Positions 40,313 through 48,736 of a DNA stretch of 64,000 nt are shown here, piece by piece. Under the pieces are notes generated by a model, which made no database searches, was not told where the DNA came from, and saw nothing but the letters and a program-made list of their open reading frames with translations. This DNA comes from Flavimobilis massiliensis (GTDB lineage: Bacteria > Actinomycetota > Actinomycetes > Actinomycetales > Cellulomonadaceae), in NCBI RefSeq assembly GCF_900240335.1, contig NZ_LT964979.1:1798001-1862000 (forward strand), written 5' to 3'. How positions within the stretch are numbered: position 1 is the first letter of the stretch; the number at the start of each line of letters is the position of its first letter. A program made the translations under genes and the position numbers.

Positions 40313-41176
40313 ATGACCTCATCCTCGAGCGCACGCACGTGCAGCACCCACCGTCCCGCCGGCGCCCGTCACGACCGCACGGGCCGCTTACGTCAGCCCG
40401 GGCTCGAAGCGATCGTCGCGTCCTTCGACACCGCGCTCGCCTCACCGCTCGCGACCGACCTCATCGGTCAGGTCTCTCGGACGCTCAGCCCGCTCGAGCC
40501 TGCCGCGCGACTCACCGCCGAGACCATGCGGCACCTCGGCGACATCCGCGCCGTCATCGAGGCGCTCCTCGCGACGGACACGCCAGGCTCGACGGCCGCG
40601 CTGCACCTCATCGTCCCGATGTCGTGCGACCGCGAGATCTGGCGCCGTTCCCAGAACGAGCTCGCGACGCGCAGCACGCCCGTCCCCACCTGGGTCGAAC
40701 GCTTCGGCGAGATGCGCGCAGCCATGCCCGCCCGGCTCGTCATTGACCCCGTCCGTGACACCGAGACGCTCGTCATCGGTGCTCACCTCGCAGGGATCGA
40801 CCTCGCCGACGTGCACGCGTCCCTCGCAGGCCTCGGGCTCGACCTTGCGGGTCGTGGCGAGCAGACCGACGCAGACCTCTCGCTGCCGCCCCTGCCGGCG
40901 CTCGACGCGTTCACGCTCGTCGTGACGCTCGACGTCAGCACCGCCCGCCGCGTGCCCCTGGAGGTGCTGCTCGTGCTGCACCGTCACGACAGCATCGCCG
41001 CCCGGCTCTGCGCGATGGACGGCCCCGCGTCGAGCATCCGCGAGATCACGGGTCACGCTGCCCGCGAGATCGCTGAGCACGTGCTCGAGGCCGCAGATCC
41101 TACGATGCCGCTCGACGACGACTCCACGGCGGTCCTGCCGCTCCTGCGATGCCTCTCCGAGCGCCTCGTCGCATGA
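40313..41176 (+). CDS. Hypothetical protein, 287 residues
   Basis: The product is soluble, Ala- and Leu-rich and mostly helical, with no motif that I recognise. A TAGCGT box lies exactly six bases before the ATG, a strong leaderless start, which supports the gene and its start. The segment around MSCDREIWRRSQNELATRS and the acidic stretch LAGRGEQTDADLSLPPLPAL have no known match to me. It is convergent with the coiled-coil gene at 41200, with 23 bases between. Confidence 0.65.
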   Translation: MTSSSSARTCSTHRPAGARHDRTGRLRQPGLEAIVASFDTALASPLATDLIGQVSRTLSPLEPAARLTAETMRHLGDIRAVIEALLATDTPGSTAALHLIVPMSCDREIWRRSQNELATRSTPVPTWVERFGEMRAAMPARLVIDPVRDTETLVIGAHLAGIDLADVHASLAGLGLDLAGRGEQTDADLSLPPLPALDAFTLVVTLDVSTARRVPLEVLLVLHRHDSIAARLCAMDGPASSIREITGHAAREIAEHVLEAADPTMPLDDDSTAVLPLLRCLSERLVA

Positions 41177-41199
41177 CTGCGACGGCGCACGAGCGCCGC

Positions 41200-42159
41200 T
41201 CACCGCGCTGCGAGGATCTCCGCCCGCTCCTCGTCGAGGACCCGCAGCCGTCCCGCGACCGCTCCGGCGCGCGCCCCGAGCTTCGTCTCGATCTGCCGCA
41301 CCGCGGCGAGCGTGCGCTCGGCATGCGCCCGCGCGTCGGCGATCTTGTCCCGCACCGTGAGGTCGGAGAGGAACCAGTCGAACCACACGTCAGCGACGCG
41401 CGTCATCTCACCGATCCCCACGCCGCCCACCCCGGCGAGCCGGACGTCGCTCAGCTCAGCGTCGAGCCGCACGAGCGCGTCGTTCGCCGCCCGCAGCTCC
41501 TCGGTCGCGCGGTCGATCGCCTCGTACTTCATAAGGTCGCCGACGAAGCCGCCGCCGAAGAACGTGTCGTAGGTCGCCCAGCCGCCCGCCGACCTCAGGG
41601 ACTCGCACGCCCGCGCGAGGAGCGCCGCCGCCGTCGACGCAGCGGACTGCGCCTCAGCGATCTCCGTCGCCTCCGCGCGCAGCGCCGCCGCGCGCCCCGC
41701 GACGTCCTCGAGCCGGCGGCCGTCCTCACCGCCCTGCGCGATGACCCACGCCTCGAGTGCGGCGCGCGCCCGCGCGACCCGCGAAGCCGCGTCACGGCTG
41801 TCGACGAGCCGCGCCTCGATGCTCTCGACGTGCGCGACCGCGGCCGCGTGCCGGTCGACCGCGAGCGTGTGGCCGGCCTCGGCCCGCGCCTGCTCCGCCT
41901 TCTCACGCAGCAGGTCCTCGTACGTCGTGCCACGCACGGCGGCGCCGAGGCGCCGCCATGAGAAGCCCTCGAGCCTGCGCACGTCGTCGGTCTCCCGGCG
42001 CAGCAGCGCGGCCGCCGCCGTCACCTCGGCGGCTTGCGCGGCGACGGCGCCACGCGCCTCCCGGAGCGCGACCTCGAGCGCGTCGTTCTCCGCGAGCGCA
42101 CGCAGCGCGTCCTCGAGCTCATCCTGCGGCGTCCGACCTGCGGTGTTCCCCTGTGTCAT
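41200..42159 (-). CDS. Coiled-coil protein, tandem paralogue 1
   Basis: The 319-residue protein is almost all Ala/Arg/Glu-rich helix, predicted coiled coil over most of its length, with a hydrophobic-aromatic patch GWATYDTFFGGGFVGDLMKY around residue 205. The N-terminus MTQGNTAGRTPQDELEDALR and the block GFSWRRLGAAVRGTTYEDLL are shared with the neighbouring paralogue. TACGCT lies seven bases before the ATG in both genes. The function is unknown; the arrangement suggests recent duplication and a structural or scaffolding role. Confidence 0.7.
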   Translation of the reverse strand: MTQGNTAGRTPQDELEDALRALAENDALEVALREARGAVAAQAAEVTAAAALLRRETDDVRRLEGFSWRRLGAAVRGTTYEDLLREKAEQARAEAGHTLAVDRHAAAVAHVESIEARLVDSRDAASRVARARAALEAWVIAQGGEDGRRLEDVAGRAAALRAEATEIAEAQSAASTAAALLARACESLRSAGGWATYDTFFGGGFVGDLMKYEAIDRATEELRAANDALVRLDAELSDVRLAGVGGVGIGEMTRVADVWFDWFLSDLTVRDKIADARAHAERTLAAVRQIETKLGARAGAVAGRLRVLDEERAEILAAR

Positions 42160-42210
42160 GGGAGGCAGCGTAGTGGGCACGACGATGCTCGCGGCACGCG
42201 GTTGGGCGTG

Positions 42211-43158
42211 TCAGCTGCGCGCGAGGATCGTCGATCGCTCCTCGTCGAGAGCGCGGATCCTCGCTTTGACGTCCGACGCTCGTGACGTGAGGGAACGCTC
42301 AAAGTGGCGCGCTGTCGAGAAGGCGTCGCGCACGCGCGACCTCGTCCGCACGAGCTCGCGCCCCGATCCGGCCCGGAAGACGAACGCATCGGTCCAGGCC
42401 TCCGCCGACATGGGCAGGCGGTCCAGCCCGACGGACCCCATGCGCACGACCCTGACGTCAGCGAGCTCGGCGTCGAGCCTCGCGACTGCCGCCGTCGCAC
42501 GCCGCACGTCCTCTGCGGCGATCGCCAGCGCTTCCCACGGTGCGCCGGACACCACGAGCACCCTGCGCGAGGCCACGATCTCGATCGCCTCGTCGAGCGA
42601 CGCCTCGGCCCGTGCCAGGAGCATCGCCGCCGTCGACGCCGCCGAGACCGCCTCGGCAAGCTCGGTCCCCTCGGCGCGCAGCGTCGCCACCTGCGTCGCG
42701 ATCTCCTCGAGCCTGGCGCTGCCGCTCCCACCGTGCGCCAGGAGCGCACGCTCGAGCTCGCCACGCGCGCGCCGCACCCGTGCCTCCGCGTCCCGCGTCC
42801 GCGCGAGCCGCGCACGCAGCTCGTCGGCGTGCGCGACGGCTGCCTCGTGCTGGTCGACCGCAAGCACGTATGCGGCCTCGGCGCGCACCACCTGCGCCCT
42901 CTCGCGGCTCAGCTCCTCGTGGGTCGTCCCGCGGACCGCTGCCATGAGCCTCCGCCACGTGGCCCCCTCGAGCGCGCGCACGTCCTCCGACTCCGTGACG
43001 ATCAGCGCCCGCGCCGCCGTGACCGCTGCCGTCCTCTCCGCGACCACCGCGCGGGCCGCGCCGAGCGCGTCCTCGAGCGGAGCCCGCTCCGCAAGAGCCG
43101 CGAGCGCCCTCTCGAGCTCGTCCTGCGGCGTCCGTCCTGCGGTGCTCCCCTGTGTCAT
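42211..43158 (-). CDS. Coiled-coil protein, tandem paralogue 2
   Basis: The 315-residue protein shares its start (MTQGSTAGRTPQDELERAL), the WRRLMAAVRGTTHEEL block and its end (RIRALDEERSTILA) with paralogue 1, but the central part differs: it has ASRRVLVVSGAPWEALAIAA instead of the aromatic patch. TACGCT lies seven bases before the ATG, followed by CCCTCTC, so a leaderless message is likely. The pair diverged in the middle while keeping both ends and the promoter. Confidence 0.7.
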   Translation of the reverse strand: MTQGSTAGRTPQDELERALAALAERAPLEDALGAARAVVAERTAAVTAARALIVTESEDVRALEGATWRRLMAAVRGTTHEELSRERAQVVRAEAAYVLAVDQHEAAVAHADELRARLARTRDAEARVRRARGELERALLAHGGSGSARLEEIATQVATLRAEGTELAEAVSAASTAAMLLARAEASLDEAIEIVASRRVLVVSGAPWEALAIAAEDVRRATAAVARLDAELADVRVVRMGSVGLDRLPMSAEAWTDAFVFRAGSGRELVRTRSRVRDAFSTARHFERSLTSRASDVKARIRALDEERSTILARS

Positions 43159-43296
43159 GAGAGGGAGCGTAGTGGGAGGAGAACATCCTTGCGCGGAAAA
43201 ACGGACCAAGAGGGGGCATCCCCCGGTCCCTCACTGGTGTGAGGACGCAACCACGGAACATCCGCAGACCGATGTACGACTCCCCCTACGAGAGTC

Positions 43297-43593
43297 ATGG
43301 TTCGGTTGCTCGTACGTCTGATCGTCTCTCTCGGCGCCACCGCACTCGGACTCGTCATCGCGGGCGCGCTCGTCGTCGGGTTGAGTGTCGGGTGGCGAGA
43401 GTTCGTCGCCGTCGTCATCATCGCGGCGCTGCAGTCCGTGCTCGCCGTGTTCTACGTGCGGCCGGTGGCGTCGCTCGGTCCCTCTGGTCACGAGCCGCTG
43501 CGGCCGTGCGACACCGGGACCATCGCGCTGGGCGCCGGGGCCACCGCGCAGTGCGCTTGCCGACGTCACGCACGACGGGCCCGGTCACCGTGA
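43297..43593 (+). CDS. Small membrane protein, holin-like N-terminus
   Basis: The first 55 residues form two hydrophobic helices (RLIVSLGATALGLVIAGALV and FVAVVIIAALQSVLAVFYV), like small actinobacterial proteins called phage-holin family, though no phage genes are near. The remaining 40 residues are not membrane-like and have an unusual Cys-Ala-Cys and Arg-rich end that overlaps the asd terminator. A frameshift near residue 58 could have replaced the normal ending. The ATG at 43297 has no clear ribosome site. Confidence 0.5.
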   Translation: MVRLLVRLIVSLGATALGLVIAGALVVGLSVGWREFVAVVIIAALQSVLAVFYVRPVASLGPSGHEPLRPCDTGTIALGAGATAQCACRRHARRARSP

Positions 43594-43603
43594 GGTGACC
43601 GGG
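43580..43603. terminator. Terminator after asd
   Basis: CCCGGTCACC pairs perfectly with GGTGACCGGG around GTGA, 18 bases after the asd stop on the minus strand. It also lies at the end of the convergent small membrane gene. Confidence 0.75.
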
Positions 43604-43620
43604 CGCGTCATCTGCCGGTG

Positions 43621-44700
43621 TCAGCCCTGGTAGGCGGCACGCACCTCGGCGAGGCGCGGCGCGACGACCTCCGCGACCTGCACCGCGTTGAGAGCGGCAC
43701 CCTTGCGGAGGTTGTCGTTGCTGATGAACAGCGCGAGGCCCTTGCCACCGGGCACGGACTGGTCGACGCGGATGCGGCCGACGAACGACGGGTCGGCGCC
43801 CGCCGCCTGCAGCGGGTTCGGCACGTCCGTCACCTCGACGCCGGGTGCCGCCTCGAGCAGCGCCGTGGCCTGCTCGGGCGAGATCGGCTCGCCGAACTCG
43901 GCGTTGACGACGAGCGAGTGGCCCGAGAACACCGGGACGCGCACGCACGTGCCCGAGACTGCGAGGTCGGGGAGGCTGAGGATCTTGCGCGACTCGTTGC
44001 GGAGCTTCTGCTCCTCGTCGGTCTCGAGCGAGCCGTCGTCGACGATGCTGCCCGCGATCGCGACGACGTTGAACGCGATGTTCCGCACGTACGTGCTCGG
44101 CTCGGGCAGCGTCACAGCGGAGCCGTCGGTGACAAGCTCCTCGAGCGCGACGTCGCCCGCGACGGCGGCACGCACCTGGTCGGCGAGCTCCGTCGCCCCG
44201 GCGAGGCCCGAGCCCGAGACCGCCTGATACGTCGAGACGATGAGGCGCTGCAGGCCGCCGGCCGCGTCCGAGAGCGGCTTGAGGACGGGCATCGCGGCCA
44301 TCGTCGTGCAGTTGGGGTTCGCGATGATGCCCTTACGGGCCTCGACGACGGCGTCCGGGTTGACCTCGGACACGACGAGCGGCACGTCCGGGTCGAGGCG
44401 CCACGCGGACGAGTTGTCGATGACGATCGCGCCCGCGGCGGCGAACCGCTCAGCCTGCGCCTTCGACGTCGCACCCCCGGCGGAGAACAGCGCGATGTCG
44501 ATGCCCGCAAGGTCAGCGGTCGCGACGTCCTCGACGACGACGTCCGTGCCCTTCCAGTCGAGCACCTTGCCCGCCGAGCGGGCCGACGCGAAGTAGCGGA
44601 TCGTGCCGACCGGGAAGTCCCGCTCGACGAGGAGGCGCCGCATGACGGCACCGACCTGACCGGTCGCACCGACGACGGCGACAGTGAGGTTCTGCGACAT
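43621..44700 (-). CDS. asd: Aspartate-semialdehyde dehydrogenase
   Basis: The 359-residue NADPH enzyme reduces aspartyl phosphate to aspartate semialdehyde, for lysine, threonine, methionine and diaminopimelate synthesis. It has the nucleotide loop VVGATGQVGAVM (residues 9-20), SARSAGK, FSAGGATS and the catalytic cysteine Cys131 in ANPNCTTM, then the QAVSGSGLAG loop. It begins three bases after lysC ends, so the pair is an operon. A terminator follows its stop. Confidence 0.96.
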   Translation of the reverse strand: MSQNLTVAVVGATGQVGAVMRRLLVERDFPVGTIRYFASARSAGKVLDWKGTDVVVEDVATADLAGIDIALFSAGGATSKAQAERFAAAGAIVIDNSSAWRLDPDVPLVVSEVNPDAVVEARKGIIANPNCTTMAAMPVLKPLSDAAGGLQRLIVSTYQAVSGSGLAGATELADQVRAAVAGDVALEELVTDGSAVTLPEPSTYVRNIAFNVVAIAGSIVDDGSLETDEEQKLRNESRKILSLPDLAVSGTCVRVPVFSGHSLVVNAEFGEPISPEQATALLEAAPGVEVTDVPNPLQAAGADPSFVGRIRVDQSVPGGKGLALFISNDNLRKGAALNAVQVAEVVAPRLAEVRAAYQG

Positions 44701-44703
44701 GGT

Positions 44704-45987
44704 TCAGCGCCCCGTTCCTGCGTAGACGACGGCCTCGGCGTCACCGTCAAGACCAAAGGCCGAGTGGACCGCGCGCACGGCGTCGTCGAGCGAGTCCTCC
44801 CGCGTGACGACCGAGATGCGGATCTCGGACGTCGAGATCATCTCGATGTTGATGCCCGCGTCCCGCAGCGCCCCGAAGAGCTTCGCGGAGACGCCCGGGC
44901 TCGACTTCATGCCGGCGCCGACGAGCGAGAGCTTGCCGATCTGGTCGTCGAACTGCAGCGACTCGAACTTGATCTCGTCCTGTGCGACGCGCAGGGCCGC
45001 GAGCGTCGCCGGGACGTCACCCTCGGGCAGCGAGAACGAGATGTCGGTGAGGCCCGTCTGGGCCGCCGAGATGTTCTGGACGATCATGTCGATGTTCGCG
45101 CCCGCGGTCGCGACGACCTCGAAGATGCGCGCAGCGGTGCCGGGAACGTCGGGCACGCCGACGACGGTGATCTTGGCCTCGGACCGGTCGTGGGCCACGC
45201 CGGTGATGATCGGGTCTTCCATCGGGAGCTCCTCGCCGTTCTCGGCGGTCAGGGGTCGGTTGGTCACGAGAGTGCCCTCCTTGCCGGAGAAGGAGGACCG
45301 CACGTGGATCGGCACGTCGTAGCGACGGCCGTACTCGACGCAGCGCAGGTGGAGGATCTTCGCTCCGCTCGCCGCCATCTCGAGCATCTCCTCGTACGTG
45401 AGGCGGTCGACCTTGCGGGCCGCCGACACGATGCGGGGGTCGGCGGTGAACACGCCGTCGACGTCGGAGTAGATCTCGCACACGTCTGCGCCGAGGCCCG
45501 CCGCGAGCGCGACGGCCGTCGTGTCGGAGCCGCCGCGACCGAGCGTCGTCACGTCGTTCGTGTCCCGCGTGACGCCCTGGAACCCGGCGACGATCGCAAC
45601 GGCGCCCTTCTCGATCGTCTCGCGGACGCGCGAGGGCACGACGTCGACGATGTGCGCCTTGCCGTGCACGGCGTCCGTGATGACGCCGGCCTGCTGGCCC
45701 GTGAAGGACTTCGCCTTGACGCCGAGGTTGTTGATCGCCATGGCGAGGAGCGACATCGAGATGCGCTCGCCGGCGGTGAGGAGGATGTCCATCTCGCGCT
45801 GCGGCGGGGCGGGCGTCACCTGCTGGGCGAGGTCGATGAGCTCGTCCGTCGTGTCCCCCATGGCCGAGACCACGACGACGACGTCGTTCCCGGCCCGCTT
45901 GGACTCGGCGATGCGCTTGGCGACGCGCTTGATGCTCTCGGCGTCCGACACCGAGGAGCCGCCGTACTTCTGCACGATGAGTGCCAT
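44704..45987 (-). CDS. lysC: Aspartokinase
   Basis: The 427-residue enzyme phosphorylates aspartate. MALIVQKYGGSSV at the start is the canonical KFGGTSV-type motif; FTGQQAGVIT, RGGSDTTAVALAAGL and CEIYSDVDGVFTADPR complete the kinase domain. Two ACT domains follow (GVPDVPGTAARIFEVVA and GMKSSPGVSAKLFGALRDAG), so feedback inhibition by lysine plus threonine is likely. The start is ATG 45987; upstream in-frame codons would add 55 residues without similarity. In many relatives an internal start also makes a beta subunit; I did not verify one here. Confidence 0.95.
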   Translation of the reverse strand: MALIVQKYGGSSVSDAESIKRVAKRIAESKRAGNDVVVVVSAMGDTTDELIDLAQQVTPAPPQREMDILLTAGERISMSLLAMAINNLGVKAKSFTGQQAGVITDAVHGKAHIVDVVPSRVRETIEKGAVAIVAGFQGVTRDTNDVTTLGRGGSDTTAVALAAGLGADVCEIYSDVDGVFTADPRIVSAARKVDRLTYEEMLEMAASGAKILHLRCVEYGRRYDVPIHVRSSFSGKEGTLVTNRPLTAENGEELPMEDPIITGVAHDRSEAKITVVGVPDVPGTAARIFEVVATAGANIDMIVQNISAAQTGLTDISFSLPEGDVPATLAALRVAQDEIKFESLQFDDQIGKLSLVGAGMKSSPGVSAKLFGALRDAGINIEMISTSEIRISVVTREDSLDDAVRAVHSAFGLDGDAEAVVYAGTGR

Positions 45988-46125
45988 GTGTGCTCTTTTC
46001 GTCACTGGTCCCGTTGATCTAAACGTCCACCAGATGCTTGTTCGAACACCCCGATGGTAGCGGCGCCGCGCGCCGCTCCGCACGGACCATCCACCCCCCG
46101 GACCCGCCCCGTCCCTTCCCCGCTT

Positions 46126-46178
46126 TGGCTCGATAGCCCATCCGTGCGCCATACCTGGCCTGATGGGCTATCGAGCCA
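46126..46178. repeat. Long palindrome 1 upstream of lysC
   Basis: TGGCTCGATAGCCCATC and GATGGGCTATCGAGCCA are perfect 17-bp arms around 19 bases. It shares the CTCGATAGC core with the neighbouring palindrome, 20 bases away. No gene lies in the 349 bases between lysC and the MT0933-type gene; that interval holds the two palindromes, a hairpin terminator and probably the lysC promoter. Confidence 0.8.
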
Positions 46179-46198
46179 TGTCGCCGCCCCCGGGAGAA

Positions 46199-46249
46199 CG
46201 CTCGATAGCGGATCGGTACGGCGCGCACGTCACGATCCGCTATCGAGCG
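46199..46249. repeat. Long palindrome 2 upstream of lysC
   Basis: CGCTCGATAGCGGATCG and CGATCCGCTATCGAGCG are perfect 17-bp arms around 17 bases. It is a related, not identical, element in tandem with palindrome 1. Confidence 0.8.
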
Positions 46250-46289
46250 CATGCTGCGCTCGCGGAGACGAGAAGGTGCGGGCAGCACG

Positions 46290-46323
46290 ACGCCCGCACC
46301 GCCATCATCGGGGGTGCGGGCGT
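46290..46323 (-). terminator. Terminator after the MT0933-type gene
   Basis: ACGCCCGCACC pairs with GGTGCGGGCGT across 12 bases, 14 bases past the stop on the minus strand. Confidence 0.65.
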
Positions 46324-46336
46324 CGGGGGCTGTATC

Positions 46337-46522
46337 TCAGGCCTGCTGCTGCTTGGCGATGTACTCCTGGGCGGAGTCGACCCCCGAGTCGATCTTGGCG
46401 TCGACGCTGTCAGGGGTCTTGGACTTCACGAACTCGGCGGCCTTCTCGAGGCCGTCCGAGACCTTGTCGCCGTGCTCCGCCAGAGCGCTCTTCGCCTTCG
46501 CGGCGAGGTCATCGATGCCCAT
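46337..46522 (-). CDS. MT0933/Rv0909-like antitoxin-type small protein
   Basis: The 61-residue protein is a single amphipathic, charged helix-rich chain beginning MGIDDLAAKAKSALAEHGDK and with EFVKSKTPDSVDAKIDSGVD, matching the MT0933 antitoxin family of mycobacteria (partner Rv0910-type toxin). No toxin gene is next to it. In many actinobacteria such proteins stand alone and may be stress proteins. GGAAGGGGG lies upstream of the ATG. Confidence 0.75.
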   Translation of the reverse strand: MGIDDLAAKAKSALAEHGDKVSDGLEKAAEFVKSKTPDSVDAKIDSGVDSAQEYIAKQQQA

Positions 46523-46716
46523 GCGGCACCCCCTTCCTCCCAGCGCACGCCCGTTGCGCGCGACCTAGGCTCCAAGGTACTCCGGTCGCGTCCGTCGGTC
46601 AGCCCCTCGCACACCCTGCCCGGGTGAACGCGTTGCGCTCACGGCGTAGCGCTGCGTGCGGCGTAGCGGCGCGGGCGGCGCGGTCGGGAAGGCCCGCGCT
46701 CGGGGACGACGCCGGC

Positions 46717-47502
46717 TCAGCCGGCGAGCACCTGCCACGCGAGCCGCACGATGAGCACGGAGACGACGACGATAAAAACGCCGCGCACGAACCCGGAGCC
46801 ACGCGCGACGGCCATGCGCGCCCCGAGGTAGCCGCCGCAGAGGTTGGCGGCGCCGACGACGAGGCCGAGGCTCCACAGCACCGCGCCGTGCGGCACGAAG
46901 AACACGAGCGCGCCGGCGTTCGTCGCGAAGTTGACGATCTTGGCGATCGCCGACGCGGGCAGGAACGCGTACCCGAGGAGCCCGACGAGGCTGATGACGA
47001 GGAACGTGCCGGTTCCGGGGCCGAGCAACCCGTCGTAGGCCCCGATCGCGAGGCCCACCGCGGCAGCGGTGACGCGATGGCGGTTGCCTTCCCACCGCAA
47101 CTGGGACGTCGTCCCGAGCGCAGGCCGCGCGACGGTCCACACGGCGACGCCGACGAGGACGACGAGGATGATGGGCGTGAAGAGCTCGGCGGGGATGCGG
47201 CTCGCGAGCGCGGCCCCGCCGACGGCTCCGCCGAACGCACACACCGCCATCGGTGCTGCCGTTCGGAGGTCGGGACCGACTCGCCGGTAGAAGGTGACGG
47301 CCGCGACGGACGTGCCCATGATGCCCGCGAGCTTGTTGGTCGCGAGCGCCTGCACGGGGCTGATGCCGGGCACGAGCAGGAGTGCGGGCAGCTGGACGAG
47401 CCCGCCACCGCCGACGACGGCGTCGATCCATCCGGCTGTGAAGCCGGCGACGACGAGCAGGAGGACCGTCGTCGTCGAGAGGTCGAGGCCGCCCGACGTC
47501 AT
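46717..47502 (-). CDS. TauE/SafE-family membrane transporter
   Basis: The 261-residue protein has about eight membrane helices in two repeats, with GFTAGWIDAVVGGGGLVQLP and GAYDGLLGPGTGTFLVIS at matching positions, the signature of TauE/SafE (sulfite/organosulfonate exporter) proteins. Its substrate cannot be told from sequence. ATG 47502 overlaps the DUF5063 stop by one base (TGATG), so it is coupled to that gene and, through it, to recR. Confidence 0.85.
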   Translation of the reverse strand: MTSGGLDLSTTTVLLLVVAGFTAGWIDAVVGGGGLVQLPALLLVPGISPVQALATNKLAGIMGTSVAAVTFYRRVGPDLRTAAPMAVCAFGGAVGGAALASRIPAELFTPIILVVLVGVAVWTVARPALGTTSQLRWEGNRHRVTAAAVGLAIGAYDGLLGPGTGTFLVISLVGLLGYAFLPASAIAKIVNFATNAGALVFFVPHGAVLWSLGLVVGAANLCGGYLGARMAVARGSGFVRGVFIVVVSVLIVRLAWQVLAG

Positions 47503-48089
47503 CAGGTGGTGTGGCGCTGCAGGGCGTCGTACTCGGCCTCGGCGGCGACGTCGTCCTCGACGTCGAGCCGCAGGTGCCCGAGGATCAACGCGAGGACACG
47601 CGCCGCAGAGGCTGCGGTCGCGCCCCAGCCGGAGAGGTAGGAGAACTGCCACCACCACAGGGCCTCGGTCGTGTGGCCGGCGTCGTGGTGGGCGAGGCCC
47701 TGCGTGAGGGCGAGCGTGATCTCGGTGAGCCCGTCGGACAGGCTCGTGGCGTCGAGCTCCGGCCCGAGGACCGGGTCGACGACCTCGGGGTACGCGTCGA
47801 GCCCGTCGAGGATCCGGGCGAGCGCGAGCCGCAGCGGCTCGACGTCGGTGTCAGGGCCCGAGTCCGGCTCGAACTCCTCCGACGGCACGACGTCGACCAT
47901 CGCGCCGAGGCGTGAACCCGACGCGAGGATGTCCGTCGTCGCGAGGAGCAGCACGGGGATCGCTGCCTCGGGCGTCGCGCCCGACGCGACGTGGGTGAGG
48001 GTCTCGACGAAGCGTGACGCCTGCTCGGCGAAAGCCTCCCCGACCTCGGTGACACCGCCCGGGAGCGTCATGCGTGCATCGTCAGCCAT
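47502..48089 (-). CDS. DUF5063 protein
   Basis: The 195-residue acidic protein has the DUF5063 layout: FAEQASRFVETL near the N-terminus, LASGSRLGAMVDVVP in the middle and the conserved EALWWWQFSYLSGWGATA near residue 155. This family is often encoded after recR in actinobacteria and has no known function. The ATG lies eight bases within the end of recR, so the genes are coupled. Confidence 0.8.
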   Translation of the reverse strand: MADDARMTLPGGVTEVGEAFAEQASRFVETLTHVASGATPEAAIPVLLLATTDILASGSRLGAMVDVVPSEEFEPDSGPDTDVEPLRLALARILDGLDAYPEVVDPVLGPELDATSLSDGLTEITLALTQGLAHHDAGHTTEALWWWQFSYLSGWGATAASAARVLALILGHLRLDVEDDVAAEAEYDALQRHTT

Positions 48090-48681
48090 GAACGACCCTC
48101 CGTCCCTCGAACGCCCGCCCGAGCGTGACCTCGTCGGCGTACTCCAAGTCTCCCCCCACGGGCAGCCCGGACGCGAGGCGAGTGACCCTCAGTCCCATCG
48201 GTCCGAGCAGGCGTGCGAGGTACGTGGCCGTTGCCTCGCCCTCGACGTTGGGGTCGGTCGCGAGGATGATCTCGGTGACCTGTCCGTCGGCGAGGCGCGA
48301 CATGAGTTGGGAGATCCGCAGGTCGTCGGGCCCGACGTTGTCGATCGGGTTGATGGCGCCGCCGAGCACGTGGTACGTGCCGCGGAACTCGCGCGTGCGC
48401 TCGATCGCGACGACGTCCTTGGGCTCCTCGACGACGCAGATGACCGTGGGACTGCGCCGCGGGTCGCGGCACACGCGGCAGCGTTCCTCCTCGGCGACGT
48501 TGCCACACACCTCGCAGAACTTCACGCGGGCCTTGACCTGCGTGAGTGCGTCGACGAGCCGACGCACGTCGTCCGCGTCCGCCGCGAGGAGGTGGAACGC
48601 GATGCGCTGCGCGCTCTTGGGGCCGACCCCGGGCAGACGCCCGAGCTCGTCGATGAGGTCCTGAACCGCTCCTTCGTACAC
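48082..48681 (-). CDS. recR: Recombination mediator RecR
   Basis: The 199-residue protein has the helix-hairpin-helix GRLPGVGPKSAQRIAFHLL, a four-cysteine zinc finger (CEVCGN and CRVCRD, residues about 55-72) and a Toprim domain (VICVVEEPKDVVAIE, ATDPNVEGEATATYL). With RecO it loads RecA at gaps. The GTG at 48681 follows a TAGGCT box after six bases, so its message can be leaderless although the gene follows dnaX, giving recR independent expression. Confidence 0.95.
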   Translation of the reverse strand: MYEGAVQDLIDELGRLPGVGPKSAQRIAFHLLAADADDVRRLVDALTQVKARVKFCEVCGNVAEEERCRVCRDPRRSPTVICVVEEPKDVVAIERTREFRGTYHVLGGAINPIDNVGPDDLRISQLMSRLADGQVTEIILATDPNVEGEATATYLARLLGPMGLRVTRLASGLPVGGDLEYADEVTLGRAFEGRRVVHG

Positions 48682-48736
48682 ACCCCGAGCCTATCCGTCG
48701 CCACCGACACCGTCGGCCGTCGGCCCGCAGCGAGAC

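Noticed and set aside
46020..46065. A LexA-like sequence (CGAACAAGCATC) upstream of lysC
   Set aside because: The second half-site does not match the CGAAC-N4-GTTCG pattern, and an SOS link to lysC makes little sense.
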